Notes under the pieces: generated by a model
What the model was told of the DNA's origin: nothing
The model's input: the letters and a program-made list of their open reading frames with translations, nothing else
Databases searched by the model: none
Made by a program: the position numbers and the translations under genes
NCBI RefSeq assembly: GCF_003002925.1
Contig: NZ_PVTK01000001.1
Span: 248,001-312,000, forward strand
Reading direction: 5' to 3'
DNA length: 64,000 bases
DNA from: Vreelandella songnenensis
GTDB taxonomy: Bacteria > Pseudomonadota > Gammaproteobacteria > Pseudomonadales > Halomonadaceae
In this document: positions 22,001-28,015 of the stretch, one piece after another
How positions within the stretch are numbered: the first letter of the stretch is position 1
Layout: every line of letters starts with the position of its first letter

Positions 22001-25000
22001 CTCGCCGGTTCCGCGCAGCCACGTAGTGCCGCCATCCAGGCTGATTTCCCAGGTGGCCGCCGGGTCAAGATTGCCTATCCGCACGGCGCCATTGGCGGTG
22101 ACGCCATCGATACCACCGGTATCGGCTTCCAGCGTAATGGTGGGTGCGGCGGGGGGCGTCGTATCGATGATCACCGCGCCAAGAGTAGAAATACCGCTGG
22201 TCACACCGGCAGCGTCCGTCTGGCGAACCAGCACCTGGCCTGCCGCATAGGTGCCTTCGGCCAGGGTGAAACCGTCGCCCTGGCCGGCCAGCCAGTTGGC
22301 ACCGCCGTCCAGGCTGTACTCCCAGGTGCCACCTTCTACCAGGCCACCTACCAGCACGCTGCCGTCGCTGGTGATGCTGTCGATATCGCCGGTGTCGTTG
22401 GCAAGCGCCAGGGTGGGCGTTGCCGGCGCCTGCGGGTCGGTCGGTGGCTCGATGGTGAGATCGACCGTGACGGGGCCGAGCCCGGTGACCGGGCTTACGT
22501 TGCCCGCCGCATCGACCTGACGCGCCTGCACTTGGCCGGCGTCATAAACGCCTTCCGGCAGCACGAAGCGGTCGCCGCTGCCTGGCTGCCAGGTCTGGCC
22601 GCCATCCAGGCTCACCTCCCAGCGCGCATCGGGGTCGAGATTTCCCAGCAGCACAGTACCATCGGCGGTTACGCCATCGTCATCCGCGCCGCTGGCCAGG
22701 GTCAAAAGCGGTGCAGGGGGTGGCGTGGTATCGACAATCAACGTGCTCAGATTCGCCGGTGCGCTGACGTTGCCCGCGATATCAGTCTGGCGTACCAGTA
22801 TTCGGCCGGCCGCGTACTCGCCTTCAGGCAGTACGAAGCTTGTGCCCTCACCGGCGATCCAGGTCGCCCCGCCGTTCAAGCTGTATTCCCAGGTCGCCTC
22901 CGGCTCGATACCTTCTACCGTAACGGTGCCATCATTGGTAATGATGCTGTCGCCCGCCAGGGATAGCTCGGGCGCAACAGGTGGCGTGATATCAATAATG
23001 ACCGGGGCAAGCGATGCGATGGGGCTTAGGTTGCCCGCTCCATCGGTCTGGCGTACCAGCACCTGCCCGACCTCGAATTCACCTTCCGGCAGCTCGAAGC
23101 TCGAGCCACTGCCGATGGTCCAGGTATCCCCGCCATCAAGACTGAACTCCCAGACCGCTCCCGCTTCAAGATTGCCGACGGTCACGGTCGGTTCGTTCGT
23201 GATGGCCGCGTCGCTATCCAACTGCAAGGAGGGTACTTGAGGCGCGGTCAGATCGACGGTCAACGGGTCAAGGCTTATGGCCTCGCTGGTATTACCGGCT
23301 CGGTCGCCTTGTCGAACCTGTACCTGCCCCCCCGCATAATCGCCCTCGGGCAGGATGAACCGATCACCCACACCTCGCTGCCAGCTCTGGCCTCCATCCA
23401 GGCTGACCTCCCAATAGCCCCCCGGCTCGATATTGCCGATAACAATAGTGCCATCGGCAGTAATGCCTGCAATATCACCAGTATCGTTGGCGACATCGAT
23501 AGTGGGCGCTTGCGGCGGGGTAGTATCGACAATGACGCTGCCCACGGTACGCGTACCGCTGGTCAAGCCATCAGCGTCGGTCTGACGCACCAGTACTTGC
23601 CCTGGCGCGTAGTCGCCTTCAGGCAGTACGAAAGTATCGTCCACGCCTACCAGCCAGGTGCTACCACCGTCGAGGCTATACTCCCAGGTACCGCCTTCGA
23701 CCAGGCCACCCACCGACACGGTACCGTCCGCAGTAATGCCATCGGGCTCGCCGGTATCATTGGCAAGCGTAAGCGTCGGGATAGCGGGAAGGTTGGGGTC
23801 ATTCGGGTTATCAATAATCAGATCGACGGTGACCGGTCCGAATTCTGTAACGTCGCTTACGTTACCCGCCGCATCGATCTGGCGCGCCTGAACCTGTCCG
23901 GGGGCGTAATTACCTTCCGCCAGAATGAAGCGGTCGCCGCTGCCGCGCAGCCAGGTCAGGCCACTATCCAGGCTGTACTCCCAGGCGGTACCGGGTTCGA
24001 GATCTCCCACGATGACCGTACCGTTGGCAGTGACGCCATCCAACCCGCCCGTGTCGTCAAGCAGGCTCAGTAAAGGCGCATCCGGGGCCGTGGTATCGAC
24101 GATCACGGCGCCCAGGTTGCTGGTACCGCTGGCGTTACCTGCCGCGTCGAATTGGCGTACCAGCACCTGGCGTGTGGCGTAGGCGCCTTCCTGCAACAGG
24201 AAAGAAGCAAAGATACCGGCAAACCAGGTATCGCCACCGTCCAGGCTGTACTCCCAGCGGGCACCGGGTTCAAGGTCATCGACATTGACGGTTCCATCGC
24301 TGGTGATGCCTTCAACGTCGCCGGTATCATTGTCCAACGCCGTCGTGGGCGTTGCTGGTGGTGTCGTGTCAACCACAATGGCGTCCAGCGCGCCAGCGGC
24401 GCTGGTACTGCCTGCCGCATTGGTCTGACGTACCTGCACCTGCCCCGGGCCGTAATCCCCTTCCGGCAAGACGAAGCGATCACCCTGTCCGCTCACCCAG
24501 GTCGCCCCACTATCAAGGCTGTATTCCCAGGAATTGCCAGCATCGAGATTGCCAACCAGTACGCTGCCATTGCTGGTAATACCATCATTCCCGCTCGTGT
24601 CTTCCACCAGCGTCAGGGTAGGCGTGTCCGGGGTGTCCGGGTCACCGGGCAGGGAGAGATCGGGGTCGATGGTGACCGCCCCCAACTCGCCGATTTGGCT
24701 GACGTTACCTGCCGCATCGGTCTGACGTACCTGCACCTGGCCGCTGGTATACTCGCCTTCGGGCAGAATGAACCGATCACCACTGCCCTGCTGCCAGGTT
24801 TCACCGCCATCGAGCGAGACTTCCCAGCGCGCGCCTGCTTCCAGATTACCAATGATGATCGTACCGTCGGAGGTCACGCCATCCGGCGCGCCCACGTCGT
24901 TGGCAAGCGCCACCTCCGGCGCGACAGGCGGTGTCTGGTCGATAATCACGCTGCCTAGTGTACGGGTGCCGCTGGTATTGCCATCGGCGTCTGACTGACG

Positions 25001-26740
25001 CACCAGCACCTGGCCTGCAGCATAGGTGCCTTCGGCAAGCTCAAAGCTTTCGCCCGTGCCGGTTTGCCAGGTGGTACCGCCATCCAGGCTAATTTCCCAG
25101 GTACCACCTTCCACCAGGCCACCGACCAGTACGGTACCGTTGGAGGTAATGCCGTCCACTTCGCCGGTGTCATCGGCAAGTGTCAGGGTAGGAATGTCAG
25201 GTAGCGTTGGGTCTTCCGGATCAACGACTACGAGATCGACGGTGACAGGCCCAAACTCAGCCGCATCGCTGACATTGCCCGCCGCGTCCGTCTGGCGAAT
25301 CTGCACCTGACCTTGTGCGTAATCCCCCTCAGGCAGAATGAAGCGGTCGCCGGTACCCGCCTGCCAGGTCTCGCCGCCGTCGAGGCTGAATTCCCAACGT
25401 ACGCCAGGCTCGAGGTTGCCCACCAGTACGGTGCCGTCAGTGGTGACACCATCAACATCGCCGGTATCGTTGGCAAGCGTCAGCGTGGGCGGCGCGGGCG
25501 GCGTTTGATCGACAACGATGCTGCCCAGAATGCCGGCCTCACTGGTCAGGCCCTCCGCATTGGTCTGGCGAACGCGCACCTGCCCTGCCGGATATTCACC
25601 TTCAGGTAATACGAAGCTTCCACCGTCACCTGTCAACCAGGTCTCGCCACTATCCAGGCTGTACTCCCAGGTAGCGCCTTCTTCAAGGCCATTGACCGCG
25701 ATCGTGCCGTCACGGGTAATACCGTCAATGGCAAAGCCTGTGTCATTGACCAAATTCAGCGTGGGCGCGGGTGGCGTTTGCTCATCAGGGTCGCCCGGCT
25801 CGTCAGGATCGCCCGGCTCATCGGGATCGTCTGGATCACCTGGTTCGTCGGGATCTCCCGGTACATCGGGATCATCCGGGTCGCCCGGTACATCGGGATC
25901 ATCAGGGTCGCCCGGTACATCGGGATCGTCCGGGTCGCCCGGCACATCGGGATCGTCCGGGTCGCCCGGCACATCGGGATCGTCCGGGTCGTCCGGCACA
26001 TCGGGATCGTCCGGGTCGCCCGGCACATCGGGATCGTCCGGGTCGCCCGGCACATCGGGATCATCCGGGTCACCCGGTACATCGGGGTCGTCCGGGTCAC
26101 CCGGTACACCGGGGTCGTCTGGATCGCCCGGTACATCGGGATCGTCCGGGTCGCCCGGTACATCGGGATCGTCCGGGTCGCCCGGTACATCGGGGTCGTC
26201 TGGATCGCCGTCGGGCGGGGTATCAGGGTCTAGGGGGTCACCGACATCATCTTCACTGTCATCCACCGGGGGCGGCGCAGAAGCGCTGGAGGAGCTATTG
26301 GCAGAGGTAATGGCGGCCGCTCCAACTGCGCCTAAAGCGATGGGAAATACGGCGTCTTCAGCATAGAAACCCGCTTTTTCACGGGAGTGTTCGAAGCCTG
26401 AATATTCACCTACAGGATAGTACGTTACGTAAGTAACGGTGCCATCAGATAGGGTAGTAAGTTCAACGGGGATCAACTGGTCATTGGCGCCCGTGAGATA
26501 GAGCTCGTTTTCCGCTCCACCCGGCATATCGTTATAAAAACCGACAATACGCAGGGTTTCACCATTAGCCATTTCAATAACCAGATCGCTGCCATCGCGG
26601 AGCATGGATAGCACGTCTTCAGGGGCGAGTTGCAATAGCACCTGACTGGGTTGTGAAAGAGTAATGCTATTTTCTACTTCGAAGGCTGCAACGTCAGCGA
26701 CATCGTTTCCCAGCGCAGATACTTTTGCAAGAAAAGACAT
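10064..26740 (-). CDS. Giant BapA-like adhesin (5,558 residues) with Ig-like repeats and RTX-like C-terminus
   Basis: A secreted surface adhesin, probably for biofilm formation. Residues 1-145 form a BapA-prefix-like domain (LVIEMANGETLRIVGFY, then VFPIALGAVGAAAITSAN). Residues about 160-324 are an Asp/Pro-rich linker with 13 nonapeptides of type DDPDVPGDP. From residue 325 there are 41 Ig-like repeats of 86-99 residues, each with a core like WEYSLDGGETW and VRQTDAAGNVS. The last about 1,480 residues hold different Ig/cadherin-like and Bap-type modules (VTFTFSEAVTDFTLGDIQV twice in variant form), then glycine/aspartate-rich calcium-binding stretches (VSIDGGAGTNTLLI, NTGSGDDVVVLR, ASIDGGDGFDIVAL) and an uncleaved C-terminal secretion signal. 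GGGAGG precedes the ATG. No LapA-type di-alanine retention motif was recognised, and no lapD/lapG genes are in the window. It heads the operon with the exporter genes. Confidence 0.95.
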   Translation of the reverse strand: MSFLAKVSALGNDVADVAAFEVENSITLSQPSQVLLQLAPEDVLSMLRDGSDLVIEMANGETLRIVGFYNDMPGGAENELYLTGANDQLIPVELTTLSDGTVTYVTYYPVGEYSGFEHSREKAGFYAEDAVFPIALGAVGAAAITSANSSSSASAPPPVDDSEDDVGDPLDPDTPPDGDPDDPDVPGDPDDPDVPGDPDDPDVPGDPDDPGVPGDPDDPDVPGDPDDPDVPGDPDDPDVPGDPDDPDVPDDPDDPDVPGDPDDPDVPGDPDDPDVPGDPDDPDVPGDPDDPDVPGDPDEPGDPDDPDEPGDPDEPGDPDEQTPPAPTLNLVNDTGFAIDGITRDGTIAVNGLEEGATWEYSLDSGETWLTGDGGSFVLPEGEYPAGQVRVRQTNAEGLTSEAGILGSIVVDQTPPAPPTLTLANDTGDVDGVTTDGTVLVGNLEPGVRWEFSLDGGETWQAGTGDRFILPEGDYAQGQVQIRQTDAAGNVSDAAEFGPVTVDLVVVDPEDPTLPDIPTLTLADDTGEVDGITSNGTVLVGGLVEGGTWEISLDGGTTWQTGTGESFELAEGTYAAGQVLVRQSDADGNTSGTRTLGSVIIDQTPPVAPEVALANDVGAPDGVTSDGTIIIGNLEAGARWEVSLDGGETWQQGSGDRFILPEGEYTSGQVQVRQTDAAGNVSQIGELGAVTIDPDLSLPGDPDTPDTPTLTLVEDTSGNDGITSNGSVLVGNLDAGNSWEYSLDSGATWVSGQGDRFVLPEGDYGPGQVQVRQTNAAGSTSAAGALDAIVVDTTPPATPTTALDNDTGDVEGITSDGTVNVDDLEPGARWEYSLDGGDTWFAGIFASFLLQEGAYATRQVLVRQFDAAGNASGTSNLGAVIVDTTAPDAPLLSLLDDTGGLDGVTANGTVIVGDLEPGTAWEYSLDSGLTWLRGSGDRFILAEGNYAPGQVQARQIDAAGNVSDVTEFGPVTVDLIIDNPNDPNLPAIPTLTLANDTGEPDGITADGTVSVGGLVEGGTWEYSLDGGSTWLVGVDDTFVLPEGDYAPGQVLVRQTDADGLTSGTRTVGSVIVDTTPPQAPTIDVANDTGDIAGITADGTIVIGNIEPGGYWEVSLDGGQSWQRGVGDRFILPEGDYAGGQVQVRQGDRAGNTSEAISLDPLTVDLTAPQVPSLQLDSDAAITNEPTVTVGNLEAGAVWEFSLDGGDTWTIGSGSSFELPEGEFEVGQVLVRQTDGAGNLSPIASLAPVIIDITPPVAPELSLAGDSIITNDGTVTVEGIEPEATWEYSLNGGATWIAGEGTSFVLPEGEYAAGRILVRQTDIAGNVSAPANLSTLIVDTTPPPAPLLTLASGADDDGVTADGTVLLGNLDPDARWEVSLDGGQTWQPGSGDRFVLPEGVYDAGQVQARQVDAAGNVSPVTGLGPVTVDLTIEPPTDPQAPATPTLALANDTGDIDSITSDGSVLVGGLVEGGTWEYSLDGGANWLAGQGDGFTLAEGTYAAGQVLVRQTDAAGVTSGISTLGAVIIDTTPPAAPTITLEADTGGIDGVTANGAVRIGNLDPAATWEISLDGGTTWLRGTGERYLLPEGDYAAGDILVRQIDSAGNASDSTPLGAVTVVTQPPQAPTIDLVGGNLTNDGTVTVDNLQPGATWEVSLDGGETWQAGTGDRFALPEGSYSAGQVQVRQTDGAGNISASAALGAVVIDTTAPAAPTASLAGNGGITNDGTVEIGNLEPDATWEFSLDGGQTWTAGEGDRFVLPEGEYAADQIQVRQTDAAGNVGKPLALGATVVDTTEPSVPTLTLANDTGDIDGVTADGTILVGNLEPGGFWEVSLDGGDTWQRGAGDRFVLPEGVYQDGQVQVRQVDAAGNQSPVAEFGPVTIDLTIDPPVDPEAPATPTLSLANDSGEVDGLTNNGAVLVGGLADGATWQYSLNGGNTWLTGNGSGFTLPEGVYPAGQVLVRQTDANGLTSGTSTLGAVTIDTTAPDAPTVELVNDTGDIVGLTNDGTLRLDNLETGAVWEISLDGGATWVMGTGERYILPPGSYADGTVQVRQTDGAGNVSEPARLGEIVVDTTLPDAPVIDLLGGTVNNDGIVLVSGIEAGARWEVSLNGGETWIAGRGTSFALDEGRYAAGDIQVRQIDGAGNISPVAALEAVVIDFEPPAAPSVALVDDSAITNNGLVEVGGLEEDATWEVSLDGGESWIVGTDTSFTLPEGDYALGDVQVRQTDAAGNTGSPASLGAVVIDTTAPDAPTLSLANDTGVIGDGITADGTIEVGNLEPGAFWEISLDGGVTWQRGLGDSFVLPEGIYLDGQVQVRQTDAAGNTSDSAAFGPITVDLAITPPVDPEAPATPTLALAADTGELDGVTSNGLINVVGLVDGATWEYSLDGGDSWIDGTGTSFTLDEGTYAAGQVLVRQTEGGLTSGTSTLGAVTVDATAPDAPTVALVNDTGALDGITADGTLLIGNLEPDAFWEISLDGGTTWQAGTGDRFILPQGGYAAGDIVVRQTDGAGNVSDTGSAGAISVITTPPAAPVVTLIGEAPFTSDGTVEVDGILDGATWEYTLDGGETWLPGTGDGFTLPEGTYAIGDIQVRQTDGAGNVSSPAQVGAVVIDQTPPAAPTVTLADDSPITNDGTVTIGGLEDGATWEVSLDGGESWQPGVGDSFILPEGAYVLGDVQVRQIDRAGNVSEPVELGAVTIDITPPAAPTVTLVSDSPITNDGAVEVTGLEPDATWEVSLDGGESWIVGTGTSFTLPEGDYALGDVQVRQTDAAGNTGAPANLGAVVIDTTAPDAPTLSLANDTGVIGDGITADGTIEVGNLEPGAFWEISLDGGATWQRGLGDSFVLPEGVYLDGQVQVRQTDAAGNTSDSAAFGPITVDLAITPPVDPEAPATPTLALAVDTGELDGVTSNGLVNVNGLVDGATWEYSLDGGDSWIDGTGTSFTLDEGTYAAGQVLVRQTEGGLTSGTSTLGAVTIDATAPDAPTVALVNDTGALDGITADGTLLIGNLEPGAFWEISLDGGTTWQAGTGDRFILPQGGYAAGDIVVRQTDGAGNVSDTGSAGAISVITTPPAAPVVTLIGEAPFTNDGTVEVDGILDGATWEYTLDGGENWLPGTGGGFTLPEGTYAVGDIQVRQTDGAGNVSSPAQVGAVVVDITPPAAPVIGLMDDSPITNDGTVNIGGLEDGATWEVSLDGGESWQPGVGDSFILPEGDYALGDVQVRQTDAAGNTGAPASLGAVVIDTTAPDAPTLSLANDTGVIGDGITADGTIEVGNLEPGAFWEISLDGGATWQRGLGDRFVLPEGVYLDGQVQVRQTDAAGNTSDSAAFGPITVDLAITPPVDPEVPATPTLALAVDTGELDGVTSNGLVNVNGLVDGATWEYSLDGGDSWIDGTGTSFTLDEGTYAAGQVLVRQTEGGLTSGTSTLGAVTIDATAPDAPTVALVNDTGALDGITADGTLLIGNLDPDAFWEISLDGGTTWQAGTGDRFILPQGGYAAGDIVVRQTDGAGNVSDTGSAGAISVITTPPAAPIVTLIGEAPFTSDGTVEVDGILDGATWEYTLDGGETWLPGTEDGFTLPEGTYAIGDIQVRQTDGAGNVSSPAQVGAVVIDQTPPAAPTVTLADDSPITNDGTLTIGGLEDGATWEVSLDGGETWLPGTGTRFILPEGEYLAGEVQVRQTDRAGNVGEPAELGAVVVDITPPAIPLVTLALDGDIINDGTVSVAGLEPDAIWEYSLDGGISWQAGAGEGFTLPDGNYALNAIQVRQFDAAGNVSPVATLGPVIIDTVEPVAPSLTLAVDTGEPDGITADGTVLVGELEPDGTWEYSLDGGASWTDGTGDRFVLPEGTYAAGDVQVRQTDAAGNTSDVTPFGPVTIDLTIDQPVEPEAPGAPLLTLEEDTGALDGVTANGTVNVGNLVDGGTWEYSLNGGESWVDGVGTRFVLPENAYAAGDVLVRQTNAEGLTSGTRVLPAVTVDTTAPEAPVLTLVNDTGDVGGVTADGTVRVDGLEANASWEVSLDGGTTWQAGTGTSFVLPEGDYALGQALVRQTDGAGNTSASGELAPVSVDITSPGGEQGSDAPYIVLPELLRGFINAEAADDGIELDVMLTAGTQAGDTLTISFNGNAAIPALNYTVTSQDVADGMVMLILEGDYPEGSYTLTTTITDGAGNTSAVSNAIDFILDTIPPDGTTTQIVIDPITGDDIINLVESNQSVAITGRVEGEFRPGDTLNITINGAEYSTSVGANGAFSVPVLGSLLAGATPPIVAFELLASDAAGNVGVIEADYEFVVNLDTPLITIDPLADDNVVNGQNIVNGLVITGTVEGAPEGALVTVSIAGATFESTVVDGAWSVQAPAGFLGDLANGTFEVVATVANEVGNVGQSAPVEVLLDTLRPTATITISETLIGGGDAALVTFTFSEAVTDFTLGDIQVAGGTLANLTTQDNLTWTAEFQPGISGQASITLPGGSYTDVAGNPGVAASLGGITVDIDPPSLTSVSFAVDGRPLTSAETTEVTFTFSEAITGLALGDFTVTGGRLSNLTNNNGGTTWTATFRPDGLASSASITLADGSYTDLAGNPGTGGISPSLPITILQPVLVIEASEDGWINGLEATGAEVQVGFGGLPVSAGEVVTLDVFARAGGELAAGAGIATVTYTLTATDVANGYATFALDIGLEYAFQPAGARVRIGDSANSQEIDFVIDTIVPGNAVEGEVEVRGNGILLDTLLNPGEGIRLRIEDDQDTLRILDTDDYPGLLARNASGQLVIDLFALALNLQELLGDDLGNLLDLRSLDLQLSTYDRAGNESEIVTLNDFNILGPVVSLLDFTGSLVGVTDPGASIAVSVRLAGVTQTVTVNSDANGAFAIDLLADPRLSFSLNDLLTASVTAVATDAQGNRTFSPVTANLVDLLPVPLSTLDLSPITNLVVGGTGVVAALTNVVLPQGSTLSATLDIVGLGSVAVPVTSGPTGALTLNLGAALTSAVTSLNLLGGVTGLLTGRGATLTLEYTSPNGVVGTTEVALLGGSLATLTFGSVRETTINGTAEADVLIAGAGQSVQALGGNDLIVLRSDAFVSIDGGAGTNTLLIESRLNLDLADFARISNIQRVNLGNTGSTLTLDAETANALAGDGGTLQIFGGATNSLNISGAAVFGGTTVVNGVTFQQVSLGDTTLLINPGIALDFVPTINQTAGYIISGGGEAGAVVAVQVGSTTYNTRVDAEGDWRLVLNQPATAGSQIRAVVGGDTTETVIVPTSVAPPTGLQIRTPPLLGLLQSFLEGSAVGAQTVRLNVYQDDLFTSLRSATINVNSNGSFSVSTSVLSNLLNSATGLLVGNQGVNVGFTAERSNGSHSTTEVVNFGSAESVFSNVTGAITNTLGGVIGGVLGSTNPLPVTNSFYDGSDNADIVQGSARNQTFTTDDGNDVVISTGGRDVINTGSGDDVVVLRNTQFASIDGGDGFDIVALGTGINLNLTSSTVGDIRNVERISLGKANGANTLRLGGQDLIELTDNDNVLQITGDGQDRVELAGGSWSRTGTAQTIGGVVFNEYVNQDGVLFVEQGINVVEVA
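14540..25768 (-). repeat. 41-copy Ig-like domain array in the adhesin
   Basis: I counted 41 consecutive repeats from APTLNLVNDTG (residue 325) to the unit ending VSVDITSPGG, averaging about 274 bp each. Units fall into recurring subtypes: a long one ending in a PVDPEAP linker, one beginning ATPTLAL, one beginning APTVALVNDTG, and short ones with TNDGTV. The alternation of subtypes shows that the array grew by duplication of multi-domain blocks as well as single domains. Confidence 0.9.
15905..20000 (-). repeat. Three near-identical four-domain blocks within the Ig array
   Basis: The same ordered set of four domains (about 1.1 kb) occurs three times, at about 18895-20000, 17270-18374 and 15905-17009. 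Offsets are 1,626 bp and 1,365 bp, measured between matching codons. Protein differences between copies are a handful of residues, and long stretches of DNA are almost identical, in contrast to the much more diverged flanking domains. This is a recent amplification. Confidence 0.85.
25850..26200 (-). repeat. 13 x 27-bp in-frame tandem repeat (Asp/Pro linker)
   Basis: Thirteen consecutive 27-bp units encode DDPDVPGDP with two variants (one G for D at the fourth residue, one D for G at the seventh). Degenerate shorter units (DEPGDP) follow toward 25770. The units differ mostly at third codon positions, so it is an ageing coding minisatellite. It makes a rigid, strongly acidic stalk between the BapA-prefix domain and the Ig array, and is a likely site of length variation. 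Confidence 0.93.
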
Positions 26741-27417
26741 ATCCCGCCTCCCTACCCTTAAATGATATTAGTGTTGTCCTCCTTTATCAGTAGATAAACA
26801 TAATCAGCAGGTCAAGAATCGCTAATTATCTTTTACTCATATGAATAGAAAAGGGCGGAAAGATAAAAATATGCCCAAGCCCTATACGCAATTAAAACCT
26901 ATAAAATCATTTACTTAAAAATCAACAAGAATTAAAAAAATTAAATTCTATACATTAAATAACTCATTGTAAGAAATCTCTTACATCAAAATAAGAAATT
27001 TCCTACAGACCTGTAGAATTAACAAATATCAGACAAATTGAACAAAAAAAATACCATCGAGATTTAAAGCAGCACTGATTGGTTAGTCAGTAATTCAATT
27101 TAAACCCTATATATTCCAAGCCTCATACGACTGTTTTATTAATGCATTAAAAAGCCAATATTTCTTTTTTTAAATATATACTTAGAGCGGATAAAGATTG
27201 TTCTAATGCTTAACGCACCCATCACCCCATCGTTGATTACGCTCTACTACTGAAGCCAATGAATATCTAGCGGATTAGGGCAGGCAAATTGGTGCTCCAG
27301 GTATCGCTGCGATGCCCAGGAGATTTAAAGCGCTTTTCGTGAAGTCGCGCTATTATCTGGCGTGGAAGCATTACCGCTTCAGGACACTCGTCGACGGCCT
27401 CTTTTGTGAGGATTGCC
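26741..27417. promoter_or_regulatory. AT-rich divergent regulatory gap upstream of adhesin
   Basis: A 677-base stretch without a convincing gene lies between the adhesin and the STN gene. Bases about 26760-27200 are strikingly AT-rich (poly-A and poly-T runs such as TTTCTTTTTTTAAATATATA), unlike the GC-rich surroundings. This is the expected place for the adhesin promoter and for binding of a nucleoid silencer. I could not fix a -10/-35 pair. A 60-codon ORF at 27312-27494 overlaps the STN gene in another frame and looks spurious. Confidence 0.5.
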
Positions 27418-27948
27418 ATGAAATATCGCTATACCGCAGCCCTGCTGCTATCTACCCTGTTCGCTCTGCCTGCCTATGCGGCCTGCCAGAGTGATGCCGT
27501 CGACTATGACTTTCCTGCCCAGCGGCTGGATGAAGCCCTGCAACAGCTTGCCCACCGCTCCGGCTGCTTCATCAATACGGACTTGACCCGCATCGCCGAC
27601 GAACAGGCGCCAGCACTCAGCGGCACCTACCGCCCCGAAGAAGCGCTCTGGGAACTGCTGAAAGGCACCGGTTGGGAAGGCTACCCCACTGATGAGGGGC
27701 TTGAAGTCTCCGAGCGCGAACAGGCCTGGGTCAAGGCACGTACCCAGGCGCTGCGCGAGGCGGTCGAGAAGCGCGATACGCTGAGTGAAGACGAGCGCAA
27801 GGCCTACCTTGAGGAGCTTGCGTCTCTTGAACAAAGCGTCACCGAGCTTGCTCGCGAGCAGGGCTTCATCAGCGCGGGCGAACATGCAAGCTATGAGCGC
27901 AGCCTGAATGAACTGGCCGAAAGTCTGGAAACCGACGACCAGGCGTAA
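27418..27948 (+). CDS. Secreted STN-domain protein
   Basis: A 176-residue exported protein. I chose the ATG at 27418 because GTGAGG just upstream makes a ribosome site and the signal peptide (MKYRYTAALLLSTLFALPAY, then A) starts there; an in-frame GTG lies at 27406. Residues about 30-100 form an STN (secretin/TonB short N-terminal) domain: YDFPAQRLDEALQQLAHRSG, CFINTD, then SGTYRPEEALWELLKGTGWE. The rest is charged and helical (DERKAYLEELASLEQSVTEL), likely coiled. STN domains usually sit on secretins, TonB receptors or sigma-regulating receptors; here it stands alone, so the partner is unknown. It is divergent from the adhesin. Confidence 0.82.
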   Translation: MKYRYTAALLLSTLFALPAYAACQSDAVDYDFPAQRLDEALQQLAHRSGCFINTDLTRIADEQAPALSGTYRPEEALWELLKGTGWEGYPTDEGLEVSEREQAWVKARTQALREAVEKRDTLSEDERKAYLEELASLEQSVTELAREQGFISAGEHASYERSLNELAESLETDDQA

Positions 27949-27960
27949 CCGATAAACCAC

Positions 27961-27990
27961 AAAGGCCTGGGCGTAGCCCAGGCCTTTTTT
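27961..27990 (+). terminator. Strong bidirectional intrinsic terminator
   Basis: AAAGGCCTGGGC at 27961-27972 pairs with GCCCAGGCCTTT at 27976-27987 around a three-base loop, followed by further T residues. The A run on the other side makes it usable for the convergent hmp gene too. Confidence 0.93.
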
Positions 27991-28015
27991 ATTTGGTGAC
28001 TAACATCCTCACCCG

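Noticed and set aside
25850..26200. CRISPR-like regular array
   Set aside because: The 27-bp units are contiguous without unique spacers, stay in frame with the adhesin and vary mainly at codon third positions.
25518..26366. Collagen- or silk-like ORF (SGSSGSPGTSG repeats) on the plus strand
   Set aside because: It is the antisense reading of the adhesin's 27-bp linker repeats; other frames there are open as well, and no ribosome site or family domain supports it.
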